A DNA stretch of 64,000 nucleotides from Nitrospira tepida (GTDB lineage Bacteria > Nitrospirota > Nitrospiria > Nitrospirales > Nitrospiraceae): positions 4,374,461 to 4,438,460 of the forward strand of contig NZ_OX365700.1 of assembly GCF_947241125.1 (NCBI RefSeq). Reading direction: 5' to 3'. Below are positions 55,338-63,590 of this stretch, in pieces (the stretch's first letter is position 1; the number at the start of each line of letters is the position of its first letter). The notes below the pieces were generated by a model, which saw only the letters and a program-made list of their open reading frames with translations, ran no database searches and was not told the origin of the DNA. The position numbers were made by a program, and so were the translations under genes.

Positions 55338-58088
55338 ATGAGCCGCTTCGGATCAGATCAACCGGATGCCATTCCTTCGGTTGCGGGTGAGCCGTCGCCG
55401 GTGCTCTTGCGCGACGGCACCACAGCCACGCTCTACGTGGCGAACCAGGCCCACCAGACCGCCCTGCTCGACTTTTTTACGCGGCTTTCTCCCGCGGCGC
55501 GCCGGCGGCGGTTTTTCATGGAGTCGGCCCCGCCGGAGGAATTGGTTCGGGACATGTGCGACTCGTCGAACCAGGCGCGGCAGCTTACCTTCTTTGTCGC
55601 GCGACAAGGAGGAGACCGCCTGCACATCCTGGCGGTCGCCTCCTACGAAGCGAAGGACGAACGGACGGTGGAGGTGGCTTTCGCCGTGGACGACGAATTT
55701 CACGGCATGGGATTGGGGACGCTGCTGTTGGAACGGTTGGCCTTCGCCGCCCATGACGCCGGTTTCACGAGACTCTGGGCCGTGACCCAGCCGGACAATC
55801 TGGCCATGCGCGAGGTGTTTCGCGAATCGGGATTCGAGATGCGCGAGCGGTTCGACGGAGATGAAATGGAGGTCGAGCTTCAGTTCCGCCAACCGGGACC
55901 GGAAACGACGAAGATGGACCTGAGGGAACGGGTCGCCACGGTCGCATCGCTCAAACCCCTGTTTCATCCGCTGCACGTGGCGGTGATCGGCGCCTCGCGC
56001 GATCCCTCCCGCATCGGCGCCAAGTTGCTCGACGCCCTGCTCTCGGCGGGATTTCGCGGCGCGCTCCACCCGGTGAACCCGTCGGCTTCGTCCATCCGCG
56101 GGCTGACGTCCTACCCCTCCATCACGAAGGTGCCGGCGCGCGTGGATGTCGCGGTCATTGCCGTCCCGGCCGAAAAGGTGCTCCAGGTCGTGGACGAATG
56201 TGGAGCCGCCAAGGTGCGGACGCTGGTCGTCATCACGGCCGGGTTCGCCGAGGTGGGGGCGGACGGAGCGAGGCTCCAACAGATGCTCGCCCAGAAGGCA
56301 CGCGACTACGGCATGAGGCTGGTCGGGCCTAACTGTTTCGGGGTGGTCAACACCGACGACTCGATCCGGCTGAACGCCACCTTCACCTCATCCTTTCCGC
56401 CCGCGGGACGGGTGGCCATGTCGTCCCAAAGCGGGGCGCTGGGGCTGGCCGTGCTAGCGGCGGCGCGCCGCCTGCAAGTCGGCATCTCCACCTTCGTGAG
56501 CGTCGGCAACAAGGCCGACGTGTCGGTCAACGACCTGCTGCAATATTGGGAAGAGGATCGGGCCTCGGACGTCATCCTCCTCTACGTCGAGTCGTTCGGG
56601 AATCCCAGGCGATTTTCCCGGATCGCGCGGCGCGTGAGTAGACAGAAACCGATCGTGACGGTGAAGGCCGGCCGAACCTCGTCAGGGCGCCGCGCGGCCA
56701 GCTCGCACACCGCGTCGCTGGCCGCGAGCGACAGGGCCGTCGATGCCCTGTTCCAGCAGACCGGCGTGATCCGCGCCGACACGTTGGATGAGATGTTCGC
56801 GCTCGCCTCGGGCCTCTCGAATCAACCGTTGCCGCCCGGCCGTCGCGTGGCAATCCTGACGAATGCCGGAGGACCGGGCATCCTCTGCGCCGACGCCTGC
56901 GAAGCCAATTGTCTGATCGTGCCGGAACTGTCACCGGCGACGAGAGAACGCTTGGCTGTCTTCACCCCGGCCGCAGCCTCGCTCAAGAACCCTGTGGATC
57001 TGATCGCCTCGGCGACCCCGGACCAGTACCGGCAGGCGATCGCCACGCTCATGGCATCCCCGGACATCGACGCGCTGATCATCCTCTATATCTCGGTCAG
57101 CCCATCGGACACGGCGCCGATCGCCGAGGGCATCCTCGAAGGCATCAGGCAGGCGCGGGAAACCGGCATCACGAGCAAGCCGGTGATGATCACCTGGATG
57201 GCGGAGGGCGATCTGGATCGGCGCTTTTCAACATCCAGCGAAGCGATCCCGACCTTCAACCTGCCCGAGACGCCCGGCCTGGTCTTGAGCAAAGCTGCGG
57301 GCTACGCCGAATGGCGGAGGGAGCCGGTCGGGCTGGTGCCGCTCCATCCCGATGCCGATCTTCAGCTTGCGAGAGGCATTTGTACCAGGGCGCTGCGACA
57401 AAAAGGATCCGGCTGGCTGAGCGCCGAAGACACCCGTTCCGTCCTGGCCGCGATGGGCCTCCCATTGCCTGCGGGCGGGGTTGCCAAATCGGACGAGGCG
57501 GCGATTGCCTTGGCCGAGCAGGTGGGGTTTCCGGTCGCCGCCAAGTTGGCCAGCCGTACGATCGTTCACAAGACCGAGGTCGGAGGCGTGCGCCTCTCGC
57601 TTCAGAATGCTGAGGACGTCCGCCAAGCCTATCGCGACATCCGCGAACAACTCCAGCGGCGCAATCAGCTCGAGGCGATGGAAGGGGTCGTCATCCAACC
57701 AATGCTTGCCGGGGGCGTCGAAGTGATGGTGGGGGCCACGCACGATCCCTCCTTCGGTCCATTGGTCGCCTTCGGCCTCGGCGGCATCCATGTGGAAATC
57801 TTGCAGGACGTGCAGTTCCGCGTGGCTCCGCTGACGGATCGCGACGCGCGCGCGATGGTGCGGGAAATCAGAGGCTTTCGCCTGCTGGAAGGCTATCGCG
57901 GCCATCCCCCCGCGGACATATCAGCGCTCGAAGCGCTGCTGCTGCGCATCTCCACGCTCGTGGAAGAAGTCGGTGAGATCAGCGAGCTCGACCTCAATCC
58001 GGTCTTCGCCCTGCCGCCCGGCCAAGGCTGCCGAATCGTGGATGCGAGAATTCGGGTGGGCGCAAACACGCTCCGGGTTGGATTATAG
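55338..58088 (+). CDS. GNAT acetyltransferase fused to ADP-forming acyl-CoA synthetase
   Basis: 916 residues. N-terminal GNAT domain (about 20-185): DDEFHGMGLGTLLLERLAFA is the acetyl-CoA loop. CoA-binding and ligase domains follow (HVAVIGASRDPSRIGAKLLD, GPNCFGVVN, MSSQSGALGLAVL), then ASSHTASLAASDRAVDALF and a C-terminal ATP-grasp (FPVAAKLASRTIVHKTEVGG, ATHDPSFGPLVAFGLGGIHV, ISELDLNPVFAL). This resembles Pat/YfiQ-like protein acetyltransferases but with the GNAT at the N-terminus. It may acetylate proteins or make ATP from acetyl-CoA. Confidence 0.87.
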   Translation: MSRFGSDQPDAIPSVAGEPSPVLLRDGTTATLYVANQAHQTALLDFFTRLSPAARRRRFFMESAPPEELVRDMCDSSNQARQLTFFVARQGGDRLHILAVASYEAKDERTVEVAFAVDDEFHGMGLGTLLLERLAFAAHDAGFTRLWAVTQPDNLAMREVFRESGFEMRERFDGDEMEVELQFRQPGPETTKMDLRERVATVASLKPLFHPLHVAVIGASRDPSRIGAKLLDALLSAGFRGALHPVNPSASSIRGLTSYPSITKVPARVDVAVIAVPAEKVLQVVDECGAAKVRTLVVITAGFAEVGADGARLQQMLAQKARDYGMRLVGPNCFGVVNTDDSIRLNATFTSSFPPAGRVAMSSQSGALGLAVLAAARRLQVGISTFVSVGNKADVSVNDLLQYWEEDRASDVILLYVESFGNPRRFSRIARRVSRQKPIVTVKAGRTSSGRRAASSHTASLAASDRAVDALFQQTGVIRADTLDEMFALASGLSNQPLPPGRRVAILTNAGGPGILCADACEANCLIVPELSPATRERLAVFTPAAASLKNPVDLIASATPDQYRQAIATLMASPDIDALIILYISVSPSDTAPIAEGILEGIRQARETGITSKPVMITWMAEGDLDRRFSTSSEAIPTFNLPETPGLVLSKAAGYAEWRREPVGLVPLHPDADLQLARGICTRALRQKGSGWLSAEDTRSVLAAMGLPLPAGGVAKSDEAAIALAEQVGFPVAAKLASRTIVHKTEVGGVRLSLQNAEDVRQAYRDIREQLQRRNQLEAMEGVVIQPMLAGGVEVMVGATHDPSFGPLVAFGLGGIHVEILQDVQFRVAPLTDRDARAMVREIRGFRLLEGYRGHPPADISALEALLLRISTLVEEVGEISELDLNPVFALPPGQGCRIVDARIRVGANTLRVGL

Positions 58089-58119
58089 AAAACGCGCCAA
58101 CGACGCCGCAGTAAACGAC

Positions 58120-58476
58120 TCAGGCCGCACGGCGTTTGGTCATTCGTCCGCGTGAACGGGCTCTTGAGTCACGAAGCCGGCCACTGGTTGCTTGGGCATG
58201 TAATTTCAGCCCCAGCGCTCCAATCACCTTGAGGATCGTGTCGAATCCAGGGCTCCGGTCACCGGAAAGCGCCTTGTAGAGGCTTTCGCGAGACAGACCG
58301 GCATCCCGCGCCACCTGTGCCATGCCTTGAGCACGGGCAATATCACCCAGCGCCTTGGCGATCAACGTTGCATCGCCATCGGCTTCCTCCAGGCAGGCTT
58401 CCAGATAGGCCGCCATTTCCTCCGGAGTTCGAAGGTGCTCGGCGACATCGTAACGAGTGGTCTTGGTTCTGCCCAT
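58120..58476 (-). CDS. higA: HigA-type (COG3636) antitoxin
   Basis: 118 residues. HTH: MAQVARDAGLSRESLYKALS, then GFDTILKVIGALGLKLHAQA. Begins at ATG 58476 with AGGAG 6 bases upstream. No RelE-type partner gene is seen next to it, so it is an orphan or its toxin was lost. Divergent from the antitoxin at 58574. Confidence 0.82.
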   Translation of the reverse strand: MGRTKTTRYDVAEHLRTPEEMAAYLEACLEEADGDATLIAKALGDIARAQGMAQVARDAGLSRESLYKALSGDRSPGFDTILKVIGALGLKLHAQATSGRLRDSRARSRGRMTKRRAA

Positions 58477-58494
58477 CATGCGCTCCTGTCTCTC

Positions 58495-58573
58495 CAATTC
58501 AGGACATTCCCGTTTCTCTCACCCTGTTTCTCTCACCCTTGCCAATGTCCTCAACTCAGGACATACTGTCGTC
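58495..58573. promoter_or_regulatory. Shared intergenic region with direct repeats
   Basis: TTCAGGACAT near 58498 and CTCAGGACAT near 58554 repeat the same 8-base core in direct orientation; between them a 14-base unit TTTCTCTCACCCTG is repeated twice. They lie between divergent antitoxin genes and could be operator sites for either. Confidence 0.5.
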
Positions 58574-58876
58574 GTGAAGACCAGAAAGACCGTGACGGTT
58601 CGGACCGCTGACGAGCTTGGGCGTGCCCTGGGGTTGTCTCAGGCCGATACGGCCGAAATGGAATTTCGCTCCGAGCTTACCCTCGCGCTGGCCGAGATCA
58701 TTCAAGCAGGACGGCTCACCCATGCCGAAATCGCCAGGCTCGCCGGAACTTCGAGAACCCGAGTGACCGGCATTGCCAATGGCAACACCCACGGCGTCTC
58801 GATCGACGTGCTCATCCGGGTGCTGGCCGCAACAGGTCATCGCGCTGAAGCTCGGGTGAAGAAGGCCGCCGCCTAG
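58574..58876 (+). CDS. XRE-family antitoxin-like protein (GTG start)
   Basis: 100 residues from GTG 58574. MKTRKTVTVRTADELGRALG, LTLALAEIIQAGRLTHAEIA, LAGTSRTRVTGIANGNTHGV: HTH with antitoxin-like opening. Ribosome site weak. Partner toxin not seen. Divergent from higA. Confidence 0.72.
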   Translation: MKTRKTVTVRTADELGRALGLSQADTAEMEFRSELTLALAEIIQAGRLTHAEIARLAGTSRTRVTGIANGNTHGVSIDVLIRVLAATGHRAEARVKKAAA

Positions 58877-58936
58877 CCTGACTGAATCCTTATTACGACT
58901 CCCGGTATAGCTTCTCAGTTAATAGGTCATTCGGAA

Positions 58937-60004
58937 ATGAAAGCAAAGAGAGTTTTCCTGCTTGGAGCTGGAGCCTCACATGGAGCACGGACACCGAGAC
59001 CACCTTTAGGCACGACACTCCATCAATATCTGATTAGGTACCTTAAGGCTGCCTGGGATGAACTCAAGCAGCTAGAGGACGACGACGGTACGATTTCTTC
59101 ATCCGTTCGAGATGAACTACAAAAGCATCTTGCTTCTACAACATCATTCGAAGTGCTTGCAGGTGCACTTCAAGATTCTGGAAATTTTCAGCTTTTGCAA
59201 AAACTTAACTTTTTAGCGGCTTGTGCCCTCGCTCCTCCTGTCAATGATGACCCTCGATATGATGATGCATTTATCGAAAAGCCTGATGTTTACGACAGGT
59301 TACTATCTCATGTCTTCGCAACTTGCGGATCCGCAAAAGATATCTCTTTCATCACACTCAATTATGACTGCCTTCTCGAACGGGCGATTTGTCGATATAT
59401 GGAAGCAGTAGATGGAAGCGCAGGGCTAGGATGCCGATGTGCGTTGGTGAATTATATGCTACCGGGATACGGAGGCAAGGTTGAAGTACTAAAACCGCAC
59501 GGATCGATCAATTGGATGCCGGATATCTTGATGGGTGACGGTACGCTTACAGAAAACCAGCCGGTTCCTCTTACGATGAGGATTAGGCATGATGGATCGC
59601 AAAGTTACAAGAGGATCGCTGTTGTAGACTCGCCAAAACATGGCGAGTCGGAAGATGTGTTGATAGCCTATTACGCCCCTCGGAAATGGTCTAAGGTTAA
59701 TCTCGACACGCTTGAAATCGTCCGAGGAATCGCGTGCGAACGTATCTCACATGCGCAGGAAGTCACTGTAATCGGCGTGAAACTTCGCTCTGACCCGCTC
59801 GATGATCCTTTCCTAAGCCGAGTCCAGGTGTTACTGCAAGCAAAGGCACGGAAGTTTTCTGGATCGGTTACATATGTTTCTCCTTTACGCGATGATGCTC
59901 TGACTGCCCAGGCTTTTGATTTTTCCACTCAAGAGGTCACTTTTGAAGAATATGTGGAACTTTTGGAAAGATCTTGGGGCTCGAGTGGTCTATCGAAAGC
60001 ATGA
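58937..60004 (+). CDS. SIR2-like domain protein
   Basis: 355 residues. FLLGAGASHGARTPRPP gives the GAGAS nucleotide loop; ITLNYDCLLERA is the Asn-x-Asp pair; VEVLKPHGSINWMPD has the catalytic His. This fits SIR2-like NAD-consuming proteins found in defence systems (for example with Argonaute or Thoeris-like partners). No partner gene is next to it. Lower GC and different codon use than its flanks imply recent acquisition. Confidence 0.8.
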   Translation: MKAKRVFLLGAGASHGARTPRPPLGTTLHQYLIRYLKAAWDELKQLEDDDGTISSSVRDELQKHLASTTSFEVLAGALQDSGNFQLLQKLNFLAACALAPPVNDDPRYDDAFIEKPDVYDRLLSHVFATCGSAKDISFITLNYDCLLERAICRYMEAVDGSAGLGCRCALVNYMLPGYGGKVEVLKPHGSINWMPDILMGDGTLTENQPVPLTMRIRHDGSQSYKRIAVVDSPKHGESEDVLIAYYAPRKWSKVNLDTLEIVRGIACERISHAQEVTVIGVKLRSDPLDDPFLSRVQVLLQAKARKFSGSVTYVSPLRDDALTAQAFDFSTQEVTFEEYVELLERSWGSSGLSKA

Positions 60005-60033
60005 CGGGTGAAGATTTCTTGTGTCTATCGAAT

Positions 60034-60315
60034 CTACCCGGCTGCCCTCTTTCGGGCAGGCCTGGAGGCGCGAGCGGATGGGCCATGAGATTGTGTCTCG
60101 ACGTAGGCATCGAGGAGCCGGCGAATCATGCGCTGGTACTGAGTATGGTGCCGCGCTGCTTCGGCCTTGAAGAACGCCACCGACTTCTTGCTCAAGGCCA
60201 ACGTGACTTTGACGCCCTCCTCCCGAAAAGCCAAGTCGGCTGGAGAAGGAAGAAAATCCGGGATCACGCGAACTTCGCCTAGCGGCTCATCGGTGTATTT
60301 GATTTTCGTGCTCAT
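60034..60315 (-). CDS. brnA: BrnA-type CopG antitoxin
   Basis: 93 residues from ATG 60315. MSTKIKYTDEPLGEVRVIPD, VKVTLALSKKSVAFFKAEAA, RHHTQYQRMIRRLLDAYVET: ribbon-helix-helix. Overlaps the toxin gene by 29 bases, typical brnTA. C-terminal basic tail. Confidence 0.85.
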   Translation of the reverse strand: MSTKIKYTDEPLGEVRVIPDFLPSPADLAFREEGVKVTLALSKKSVAFFKAEAARHHTQYQRMIRRLLDAYVETQSHGPSARASRPARKRAAG

Positions 60316-60577
60316 AGATCGCCTTTCCTTTACGCCAGTAACCGGCTCCGATGATCCGAACAATCGAGGCTCTGTACACGAACCGCACAGTCAGTATGCC
60401 GCCATCGACTTCACCAAAGCAGTAGAACCGATCTTCTGACCGACTATGTGTGAGATCCTTCGCGATCACACGTCGAGGGTCGGCAAAGGCATACTGAGCG
60501 CGTTCGAATGAGACACCATGCTTCTTCTGGTTTTCGGCATTCTTGTCCGGGTCCCACTCAAACCGTGTCCTGTCCAT
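60287..60577 (-). CDS. brnT: BrnT-type toxin
   Basis: 96 residues: RFEWDPDKNAENQKKHGVSF, AQYAFADPRRVIAKD, RFYCFGEVDGGILTVRFVYR and RIIGAGYWRKGKAIYEHE, the RelE-like BrnT signature. ATG 60577; GAGG just upstream. Upstream of brnA, normal order. Confidence 0.88.
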   Translation of the reverse strand: MDRTRFEWDPDKNAENQKKHGVSFERAQYAFADPRRVIAKDLTHSRSEDRFYCFGEVDGGILTVRFVYRASIVRIIGAGYWRKGKAIYEHENQIHR

Positions 60578-60777
60578 CAGCCTCAACAAAGGCTAGCACG
60601 GAGCCATACATAATTCCATACTATAATATGGCCAGTTCCGTAATGTTCATGCCGGGCATTTCGAGCTGTTCAAGGAATTCATTACTGGCTCGCATCCCGA
60701 TCTCATCCCCAATTTGAAAGAGGGCTGTTGTCGAGGGATTGGTCCGGTGCTTTGCGTCTCAGAACTGCTGCTGCGCC

Positions 60778-61356
60778 TCACCTATCATTCCCGTCCTGCC
60801 CGACTTCCGTCACGCCTCCTGCATGACACCTCAGGCAGTCGGCCATCCGCCTACGGCGATGCGCCCCTTTGCCTTGCTCCAGGAGTTGCCGGACCGGCTG
60901 ATTGTCCCGCAGGCTGGGCTGGCCTCCTTCCGGCGAGATGATATGGCACACGCCGCAGGTCCGCGCGCCGGTCGCGCGAAAAATGAACTCGCCGTGCGGA
61001 TTGTGCAGCGCGCCGATCGTGATGGGAGCCAGCACGCCCCGATGCTCGGTGTGACAGGCGAGGCAGGTTCCCTTCCGACGCAGGACCTCCGCATGGGCCG
61101 TAGCCACCTCCGGTGACGCAGTCCTGAAAAATTGCGTCTCGCCGTGGCAGGCGACACAGTTTCGGCTCACCGCGCCCTTGAATGGCTGGTGGCAATGGAG
61201 ACAGGACCCGACATCCACGTGAGCCCGGCTCAGGTCCCCGGGCGCCCACCAGGTTTCCGGGGCGCGGTAGGACTCCCATCCAAGCCAGGCCAGGAACAAG
61301 AGGGTCCCGATGAAGACGCTCGGCATCACCGAGCCCGGCAACGGCACATAGCGCAT
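60778..61356 (-). CDS. Pentaheme cytochrome c with N-terminal anchor
   Basis: 192 residues from ATG 61356. One membrane span (VFIGTLLFLAWLGWESY). Five CxxCH sites: Cys52 CLHCH, Cys67 CVACH, Cys98 CLACH, Cys134 CGVCH, Cys174 CLRCH. The last two are within NPHGEFIFRATGARTCGVCH and GKGAH...ADCLRCH, which resemble the di-heme protein at 63193. Faces the periplasm. ATG 61416 in frame is less likely. Confidence 0.85.
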   Translation of the reverse strand: MRYVPLPGSVMPSVFIGTLLFLAWLGWESYRAPETWWAPGDLSRAHVDVGSCLHCHQPFKGAVSRNCVACHGETQFFRTASPEVATAHAEVLRRKGTCLACHTEHRGVLAPITIGALHNPHGEFIFRATGARTCGVCHIISPEGGQPSLRDNQPVRQLLEQGKGAHRRRRMADCLRCHAGGVTEVGQDGNDR

Positions 61357-61432
61357 CAGTGAGCCGTCTTCCTTACCATGAATCCTGCTTGAGCCGGTCC
61401 AACCATAGCGCGGCACCCTTGCCGATCAGTCG

Positions 61433-62026
61433 CTACCATCCTCCGAAGAAGAGCGCCCCGATGATGTGCAGAAGCGTCAGCGCGACAAACGGAATGGTGA
61501 CGGGCGCGTGAACGAGCTGCCAGAAGCGAAAGGCTTCCTCCTGCGCCGCCCGTTCCCCCAATCGCTCCTCGATCTCTGCCTCGGAGAGGCCCTGTTCATG
61601 AAGCTCGCGCCATTGTTGATTCAACTGCCGCACCGCGAGGGAATGGAGCGTCTGGCCGACGATGCCGCTCACGGTCACGAGTGCCAGCGCGATCAACGCG
61701 AGCACCGGCACGAGGGCATGAAAATGCGCCCCGGCATGGACGAGGATCAGGACAGGTCCGAGTAGGCCGGCAATCATGTGGAATCCAAACCAGCGTTGAA
61801 GCCAGCCCCGCCTCGAGGCTTCCGGAGCATAGCGCTTCTTCAGGGGATAGATGAAGACGGGCAGAAGCACCAGCAGCCCCACCCAACCGAGGAGATGGCC
61901 GCGCCGGCTGTGGCCGAACTCCGTTTCCTCACCGAGGCTGAGCAGGAATTCAATACCGAATGCCGATCCGACAACGAAGGCGGCCGCCGTCGCCACCAGC
62001 CTGGCTCGCGATCCCAGCGAGTTCAT
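61433..62026 (-). CDS. b-type cytochrome-like membrane protein
   Basis: 197 residues, four hydrophobic spans; His residues in HMIAGLLGPVLILVHAGAHF, GQTLHSLAVRQ and VHAPVTIPFVALTLLHIIGA are suitable heme ligands. Start overlaps the upstream stop (62023-62026). Probably passes electrons between quinone and the cytochromes beside it (inference). Confidence 0.72.
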   Translation of the reverse strand: MNSLGSRARLVATAAAFVVGSAFGIEFLLSLGEETEFGHSRRGHLLGWVGLLVLLPVFIYPLKKRYAPEASRRGWLQRWFGFHMIAGLLGPVLILVHAGAHFHALVPVLALIALALVTVSGIVGQTLHSLAVRQLNQQWRELHEQGLSEAEIEERLGERAAQEEAFRFWQLVHAPVTIPFVALTLLHIIGALFFGGW

Positions 62027-62583
62027 GCGGCCCCTTCATCGGAAAGATCGGCAGCCTGCCGCGCCTTGGCCTCACAGGTCTCGGGAGAGGGTTGAGCCGG
62101 AGTAGCCTCCTCGTCCCACCGCTTCCACCTGGCTCCCAGGCTCTTGAGCAGACATTCGACCGTGTCGAGGATATCGCTCACCCGCCGGTCGGCGGGCCAA
62201 CCGAAATGGGAACGGTCAAACACGGGAATCTGCACACAGACATCGGCTCGATAGTTCCGCTCCGGACTATAGACAATTCGATCCGCGGGTGGGTCCGGAT
62301 ATTCGCAGGGTTTCAGGACGTCAAGCGACTGGAAGAACACGCGGCAGATCCCGTGCAGGTCCCGGAGGATCTCGCGCTGTTCCTGATCGTCACTGTGCGG
62401 AAGATGACGAGGATCGTTAAAGGCTGCGTAGAGGTTCAGTTGGAATCCGATCTGCACCATATCGCCGGCGGCGTTTCGGACATAAAAGGGATCATGGTCG
62501 AAACAGACCTTCCGCGCAAGGATCATCCGGCGCAACGCCTCTTCCGATGGAAACGCCCCCGCGAGCGTGAGGGCCATCGTCAT
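62023..62583 (-). CDS. Unknown protein of the redox operon
   Basis: 186 residues, not recognised. MTMALTLAGAFPSEEALRRM, CFDHDPFYVRNAAGDMVQIG, and His/Cys scattered. No signal peptide or membrane span, so likely cytoplasmic. Four bases from the cytochrome upstream and overlapping the b-type gene, so part of the same operon. Confidence 0.65.
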   Translation of the reverse strand: MTMALTLAGAFPSEEALRRMILARKVCFDHDPFYVRNAAGDMVQIGFQLNLYAAFNDPRHLPHSDDQEQREILRDLHGICRVFFQSLDVLKPCEYPDPPADRIVYSPERNYRADVCVQIPVFDRSHFGWPADRRVSDILDTVECLLKSLGARWKRWDEEATPAQPSPETCEAKARQAADLSDEGAA

Positions 62584-62587
62584 AGCA

Positions 62588-63073
62588 TTACCCTCCGCGG
62601 TTGTCCCGTTCCACACGAAAGGCCAAATGACAGGCTGAGCAGGCTTGCAATACCGCGCTCAGCCGTGGAAGGATCTGGACGAGATCACGTGATGGAATAA
62701 CGCGGGCCAACTCGTCGGCCGCCGCCTGATGCGCGACGGCTAGTTCCTGAAAGGCCAGCGGGTAGGTCTCCATGCGCTGCCGGACCAAGGCCATCCGCCG
62801 TTCGAAAAACATAGGATGGGCTTCCGCTCGCATCTGCGCCAGCCAGAAGTCACCCGCCGCCAGCGCATTGACGATGCCCTCCATCGTCTGCAGGTGCTGA
62901 ACCATCGCCCCCTGATGCTCAGTCTGCGCTGCGGGTGATAGGCGGATGGCTTGCCTGGTATCGGGGATCACCGGCAGGGATTCGGCTGCTTCGCCACGCT
63001 CGTACTGCCTGATGTCCTTGAGTCCGTCACCGCAACCGCCGATCATGAAGCCCGGCCGCAGAGCAAACAGCAC
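62588..63073 (-). CDS. Cytochrome c'-like protein
   Basis: About 161 residues from GTG 63073 (alternative ATG 63196 overlaps the upstream stop). Helical, with C-terminal heme site ACSACHLAFRV as in cytochromes c'. Possible lipobox FMIGGCG near the start. The start is uncertain because no choice gives a standard signal peptide. Confidence 0.7.
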   Translation of the reverse strand: MLFALRPGFMIGGCGDGLKDIRQYERGEAAESLPVIPDTRQAIRLSPAAQTEHQGAMVQHLQTMEGIVNALAAGDFWLAQMRAEAHPMFFERRMALVRQRMETYPLAFQELAVAHQAAADELARVIPSRDLVQILPRLSAVLQACSACHLAFRVERDNRGG

Positions 63074-63192
63074 GACCGGTGACTGCCTCCCGGGCGTCAG
63101 GCCCGGATGGGCGGCTGCTAGTCCATTGCCTGCACGCTCCTTTCCTGTCTTCCGGATCCTTCCGGTCCCCTCGCCGGTCGCCTCGTCAACGA

Positions 63193-63567
63193 TCATGGCC
63201 GCTCGCTCGGGAGCCTGCCGCCGGGATGGCATCGAAAACAGTCGGCAAATCTCCCGGCATGCGCGCCCTTCCCTTTGGCCACGAGCACCCGCACCAGTTC
63301 GTTGTCCAGCACAGGCCAGGCCGACGAGGATCGGCCGGCGGCATGACAATCGCGGCAAGAGGTGGCACCGGTCACGCGGAAGACCAAATTGCCATGGGGA
63401 TTGAACGGAGGCTCGGCCGAGTCCTGACCTCCCATTCCTTCGCCGACCTTCTGCCCGTCGCTGACGGGTGCGCCGATAACCGGCGCCGGCAATCCCAACG
63501 CGCCGCTCATGCCGGCCATCCCGACGAAGCCGAATGCAAGGGTGAGGAACAGCGCCGGTCTCCTCAT
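63193..63567 (-). CDS. Di-heme cytochrome c
   Basis: 124 residues from ATG 63567 (GGAG upstream; alternative 63591). Signal peptide RRPALFLTLAFGFVGMAG. CRDCH and CFRCH heme sites. NPHGNLVFRVTGATSCRDCH parallels the pentaheme protein's C-terminal part. Secreted to periplasm. Confidence 0.83.
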   Translation of the reverse strand: MRRPALFLTLAFGFVGMAGMSGALGLPAPVIGAPVSDGQKVGEGMGGQDSAEPPFNPHGNLVFRVTGATSCRDCHAAGRSSSAWPVLDNELVRVLVAKGKGAHAGRFADCFRCHPGGRLPSERP

Positions 63568-63590
63568 TCCACTCCCTCGTCCCATCGCCA

